Shown: piece after piece, positions 6,016 through 8,294 of the stretch | Layout: every line of letters starts with the position of its first letter | Position numbering within the stretch: position 1 is the first letter of the stretch | NCBI GenBank assembly: GCA_002314525.1 | Contig: DCGE01000163.1 | Coordinates: forward strand, 1 to 8,294 | Length of the DNA stretch: 8,294 bases | Source of the DNA: Prevotellaceae bacterium UBA1786 | Lineage (GTDB): Bacteria > Bacteroidota > Bacteroidia > Bacteroidales > Bacteroidaceae | Direction of reading: 5' to 3' | Translations under genes and position numbers: made by a program | The notes under the pieces: model-generated | Databases searched by the model: none | What the model saw: the letters and a program-made list of their open reading frames with translations, nothing else | What the model was told of the DNA's origin: nothing

Positions 6016-7035
6016 CTATTCTGGGGAGGTGGAAGGGGCTTTGGGCAGTTGCAAGGTAAACAATGCGGCCTCAAGGCGGCGGATAAGGGTTCGCTTCATC
6101 TTTGACGGAGCAAACACGAAAGCCTCAGCCACGACGATCCTGCCGTTTACGGTATCCACCATTGAATGAGCGACAAAAGGTCCACCCATATGATCGTTAT
6201 GCATGTTCCACAGTCCACGGGCCTCCTGTATGTATTCCCCGCGACTGTTGATGTCCTTCAGCTGGACGAACTCCTTGTTGGTCTGCATCCACTGTCCTGG
6301 ATGCTCACCTGGAATATTCCTTTTCATGAAAGTATCCCTGAGAGCGATGTAGGCATGACGGCTGAAGACCTTCTCAGAAACATACGGATAGCTGTATACA
6401 CATATATTCTGTATTGTTGACAGTCCGTCGTTCGAAGCCCAGATAAAATCCTCTCCCACCTTCATCTTGAGCAGATCAGCAGGAATATGCATCTCACATC
6501 CGAACATCTCCTTGCACTTGTCGTTGAACTTCTTATTGTACTTCACCTCCAAGTCAGTGGCATAGCGATTGATCTCCTCAGCCGAGAAATACTGGATGAT
6601 CAGTTTGCCGCTCGCCTTGACATATTCAGTCAGTTCGTCGAGGTCAGGTCCCTGAATAGTCATTATGAGTTGAGGATCGCTATAGACATTGCGCTCCACA
6701 GTCATTCGCGGTTTGGTAAAGTTCCCGTTCTGTTTCAGTATTATGATGTTCCGGAACAGGTTTGTGACACGATTGAAATGGGAGAAGTCAACATGACTGA
6801 CATGGAAGCTCGGTTCCTCCTGAGGGAGCATAGGTACCGGAGTATCCAACACATGCTGAATAGCCCAGCCCAGGCTGTCGTTCCACATGTCATCGTCAGC
6901 CACCACCATCATCTCGTACGGGTTTCCGCTCGATGCAGGAGTGAGCAAAGACCGGCGATGCCTTCTCGGGGCACCACCATCGCATGCCATCATAACGGCA
7001 CACAGTATCACAAATATATAGACCAGTTTTCTCAT
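6016..7035 (-). CDS. DUF4837 family lipoprotein, function unknown
   Basis: A 339-residue protein beginning with a lipoprotein signal peptide: MRKLVYIFVILCAVMMAC, with the lipidated cysteine at C18. The residues after C18 (DGGAPRRHRR) are basic and lack the acidic surface-export signal of Bacteroidota, which suggests the lipoprotein faces the periplasm. The body matches DUF4837 as I know it, notably NIPGEHPGQWMQT (240-252) and RGLWNMHNDHMGGPF (273-287), with the early GNPYEMMVVADDDMW (37-51). The length is normal for the family, and the role is unknown. The family commonly lies among housekeeping genes in this phylum, so a general envelope function is more likely than a niche one. It follows rlmN after 67 bp and precedes pdxA by 63 bp. 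I did not find a confident promoter in front of it. Confidence 0.9.
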   Translation of the reverse strand: MRKLVYIFVILCAVMMACDGGAPRRHRRSLLTPASSGNPYEMMVVADDDMWNDSLGWAIQHVLDTPVPMLPQEEPSFHVSHVDFSHFNRVTNLFRNIIILKQNGNFTKPRMTVERNVYSDPQLIMTIQGPDLDELTEYVKASGKLIIQYFSAEEINRYATDLEVKYNKKFNDKCKEMFGCEMHIPADLLKMKVGEDFIWASNDGLSTIQNICVYSYPYVSEKVFSRHAYIALRDTFMKRNIPGEHPGQWMQTNKEFVQLKDINSRGEYIQEARGLWNMHNDHMGGPFVAHSMVDTVNGRIVVAEAFVFAPSKMKRTLIRRLEAALFTLQLPKAPSTSPE

Positions 7036-7070
7036 AAACGATGACGATGGTTCGACACGCTCACCACAAG

Positions 7071-7086
7071 TAACGATAACGATAAC
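7071..7086. repeat. Short tandem repeat of TAACGA between rlmN and the DUF4837 gene
   Basis: The plus strand reads taacgataacgataac, 2.7 copies of a 6-base unit, in the 67-bp gap between the rlmN stop and the DUF4837 start. A second small repeat (acgatg twice, 7038-7049) lies next to the start codon. I can assign no function; a regulator site or simple drift are both possible. Confidence 0.5.
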
Positions 7087-7102
7087 TAATTTTCAGTCTC
7101 TG

Positions 7103-8146
7103 CTAACTCTTAGCTTGTGAGCCATAGTTTGCCCGCAGCAATCCGCACGCAGCCTCTATATCCTCGCCTCTTGAAGCACGGATAGTCGTAAACAATCCAC
7201 GGCGGGTGAGGTAATCCCTGAAAGCCTCCATACGTTCGTACGGAGTTCCCTCCATATCGACTTCAGGAATCTTATGGAAAGGAATCAGGTTGATTCTGCA
7301 GTCGAGTCCACGAAGCAGTTTCACCAGTTCCTTGGCAAAGACCTGAGAATCGTTGACTCCCTTGAACATGATATATTCAAAAGACAATCGACGCTGATGA
7401 GAGAAATCGTACTGACTCAGAAGATCGACCAGTTCCTCGATGTTGTATTGCTTCTCAGCAGGCATGTACATAAGTCTCTGTTCGTGGAGAGGGAAGTGAA
7501 GGCTCACTGCCAGATGACATTCAGAATCCTGAAGGAAACGGCTGAGGTTCTTCTTCAGACCGACGGTCGATACAGTGATTCTGCGAGGGCTCCAAGCATA
7601 GCCATAATCAGAAGTCAGGATTTCGAGAGCCTTGCTGACATTATCGTAATTGTCCATCGGTTCACCCTGTCCCATGAAGACGATATTGGTGAGGTCGCGC
7701 TGAGGGTCGCCCACGGAAGCAGCCTCTCTGAATTCAATCTGATTGAGGATATCACATACCGTGAGATTCCCATTGAATCCCTGTTTGCCCGTAGCACAGA
7801 ACATACAGTTCATCTTGCAGCCCACCTGACTCGACACGCAGAGAGTGGCACGTTCCTTTTCCGGGATATATACCGTCTCAATGAAATGACCATCAAGAGT
7901 ACGGAAGAGATATTTTATCGTACCGTCCTTCGACTTATGTTCCTCAACAGGATCAGAACATCCAAGAATGAAATGTTCCTTCAGACGTTCGCGGTTAGCC
8001 TTTGAGATATTAGTCATCTCATCGATATCGCGAACATGCTTCTGGTACATCCACTGAGCAATCTGCTTTGCTGTGAACTTAGGCATACCAAGTTCAAGCA
8101 CAGCAGACTGCAGTTCTGTGAGAGTCTTTCCTAAGAGTGCTTCCAT
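7103..8146 (-). CDS. rlmN: Dual-specificity 23S rRNA/tRNA adenine-C2 methyltransferase RlmN
   Basis: A 347-residue radical-SAM enzyme that methylates C2 of A2503 in 23S rRNA and, in known cases, A37 of certain tRNAs. The [4Fe-4S] motif CKMNCMFC gives C110, C114 and C117. The resolving cysteines of the methyl-transfer mechanism match C103 (in TLCVSSQVGC) and C334 (in EAACGLL). Further family signatures are MGQGEP (158-163), PRRITVSTVG (187-196), AVSLH (213-217), INLIPFH (285-291) and TIRASRGEDI (321-330). All key residues are present, so the enzyme should be active; sequence alone does not separate RlmN from the closely related Cfr, but synteny and overall match favour RlmN. The ATG at 8146 is chosen over a TTG two codons earlier because it forms a TAATG junction with the glyA stop. 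Confidence 0.97.
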   Translation of the reverse strand: MEALLGKTLTELQSAVLELGMPKFTAKQIAQWMYQKHVRDIDEMTNISKANRERLKEHFILGCSDPVEEHKSKDGTIKYLFRTLDGHFIETVYIPEKERATLCVSSQVGCKMNCMFCATGKQGFNGNLTVCDILNQIEFREAASVGDPQRDLTNIVFMGQGEPMDNYDNVSKALEILTSDYGYAWSPRRITVSTVGLKKNLSRFLQDSECHLAVSLHFPLHEQRLMYMPAEKQYNIEELVDLLSQYDFSHQRRLSFEYIMFKGVNDSQVFAKELVKLLRGLDCRINLIPFHKIPEVDMEGTPYERMEAFRDYLTRRGLFTTIRASRGEDIEAACGLLRANYGSQAKS

Positions 8147-8294
8147 TACCAAGCAAACATAGGATATTCGTTCATGATCTCATTGACATGAGAACGAACC
8201 TTCGAGATGACAGACTCATCTTCAGGAGCATTGAGAACCGTCTCGATCATCTCAGCAATTTCAATCATCAGGTCTTCCTTAGCACCACGAGTAG
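8146..8294 (-). CDS. glyA: Serine hydroxymethyltransferase GlyA, C-terminal end only
   Basis: A minus-strand frame is open from the window edge and ends at a TAA that shares its first base with the rlmN ATG (TAATG). The last 48 residues include [17 protein letters not shown] and end [17 protein letters not shown]. This matches the C-terminal helix region of bacterial SHMT, which typically has TRG(x)KExxM and a tail like VNxMxxxYPLF. GlyA interconverts serine and glycine using PLP and tetrahydrofolate, the main source of one-carbon units. The active-site lysine and PLP residues lie outside the window, so the call rests on the tail alone. Confidence 0.83.
   Translation of the reverse strand, partial: TRGAKEDLMIEIAEMIETVLNAPEDESVISKVRSHVNEIMNEYPMFAW

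Noticed and set aside
5542..6169. Plus-strand open frames spanning the pdxA start and the intergenic region
   Set aside because: They mostly mirror pdxA and the DUF4837 gene, and the part in the gap reads through the G9 tract with no protein-like pattern.
6487..7044. A 185-codon open frame on the plus strand antisense to the DUF4837 gene
   Set aside because: The translation is low in recognisable features and His-rich at the end; the opposite strand has a lipoprotein signal and family motifs.
7274..8005. A 243-codon open frame on the plus strand inside rlmN
   Set aside because: It is fully antisense to a clear rlmN with all catalytic residues, and its translation shows no recognisable domain; it is a by-product of codon bias.
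8147..8152. TTG start for rlmN two codons before the ATG
   Set aside because: It lies inside the glyA end; the ATG forming TAATG with the glyA stop is the simpler start.
1..8294. CRISPR arrays, insertion sequences, attachment sites, tRNA genes
   Set aside because: No spaced long repeats, transposase-like frames, terminal inverted repeats or cloverleaf-like sequences were seen by eye.

Overview
The window looks like chromosomal DNA of a Bacteroidota bacterium, most likely a Bacteroidales gut commensal of the Bacteroides/Prevotella type. The evidence is a DUF4837 lipoprotein (as far as I know confined to this phylum), a Bacteroidota-style PdxA, a polysaccharide-utilisation type GH2 enzyme, moderate GC and A-rich leaders without strong Shine-Dalgarno sites. 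There are no tRNA or rRNA genes, CRISPR arrays, insertion sequences or phage genes. Coding density is very high, and the longest gap is 67 bp.

The left part (1-1541, plus strand) holds the C-terminal third or so of a family 2 glycoside hydrolase. It is joined by a TAATG stop/start to a small HAD-superfamily phosphatase. The HAD gene runs tail to tail into the minus-strand block, and the two coding regions overlap by 64 bp at their 3' ends.

The rest (1478-8294, minus strand, transcribed right to left) reads glyA (3' end only), rlmN, a DUF4837 lipoprotein gene, pdxA, a PF03706-type membrane protein, a small sugar-nucleotidyltransferase-like protein, and a large fusion of an ATP-grasp-like domain with a CDP-alcohol phosphatidyltransferase. 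glyA and rlmN share a TAATG. pdxA and the last three genes overlap one another by 4-11 bp, so these four are almost certainly one translationally coupled unit. The 63-bp gap before pdxA carries a run of nine C on the coding strand, a small hairpin and a possible Bacteroides-type -7 element.

The first minus-strand genes are housekeeping: one-carbon metabolism, 23S rRNA methylation and pyridoxal phosphate synthesis, with PLP being the cofactor of GlyA. The last three form the most interesting part. They combine a cytidylyltransferase-like enzyme, a CDP-alcohol transferase fused to an ATP-grasp domain, and a polytopic membrane protein of a family tied to lipid modification or transport. I read this as an uncharacterised pathway that activates a phosphorylated (or phosphonate) head group with a nucleotide and moves it onto a lipid or second alcohol. 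The CDP-alcohol transferase appears to lack the fourth aspartate of its signature motif, which makes it the most testable oddity here.
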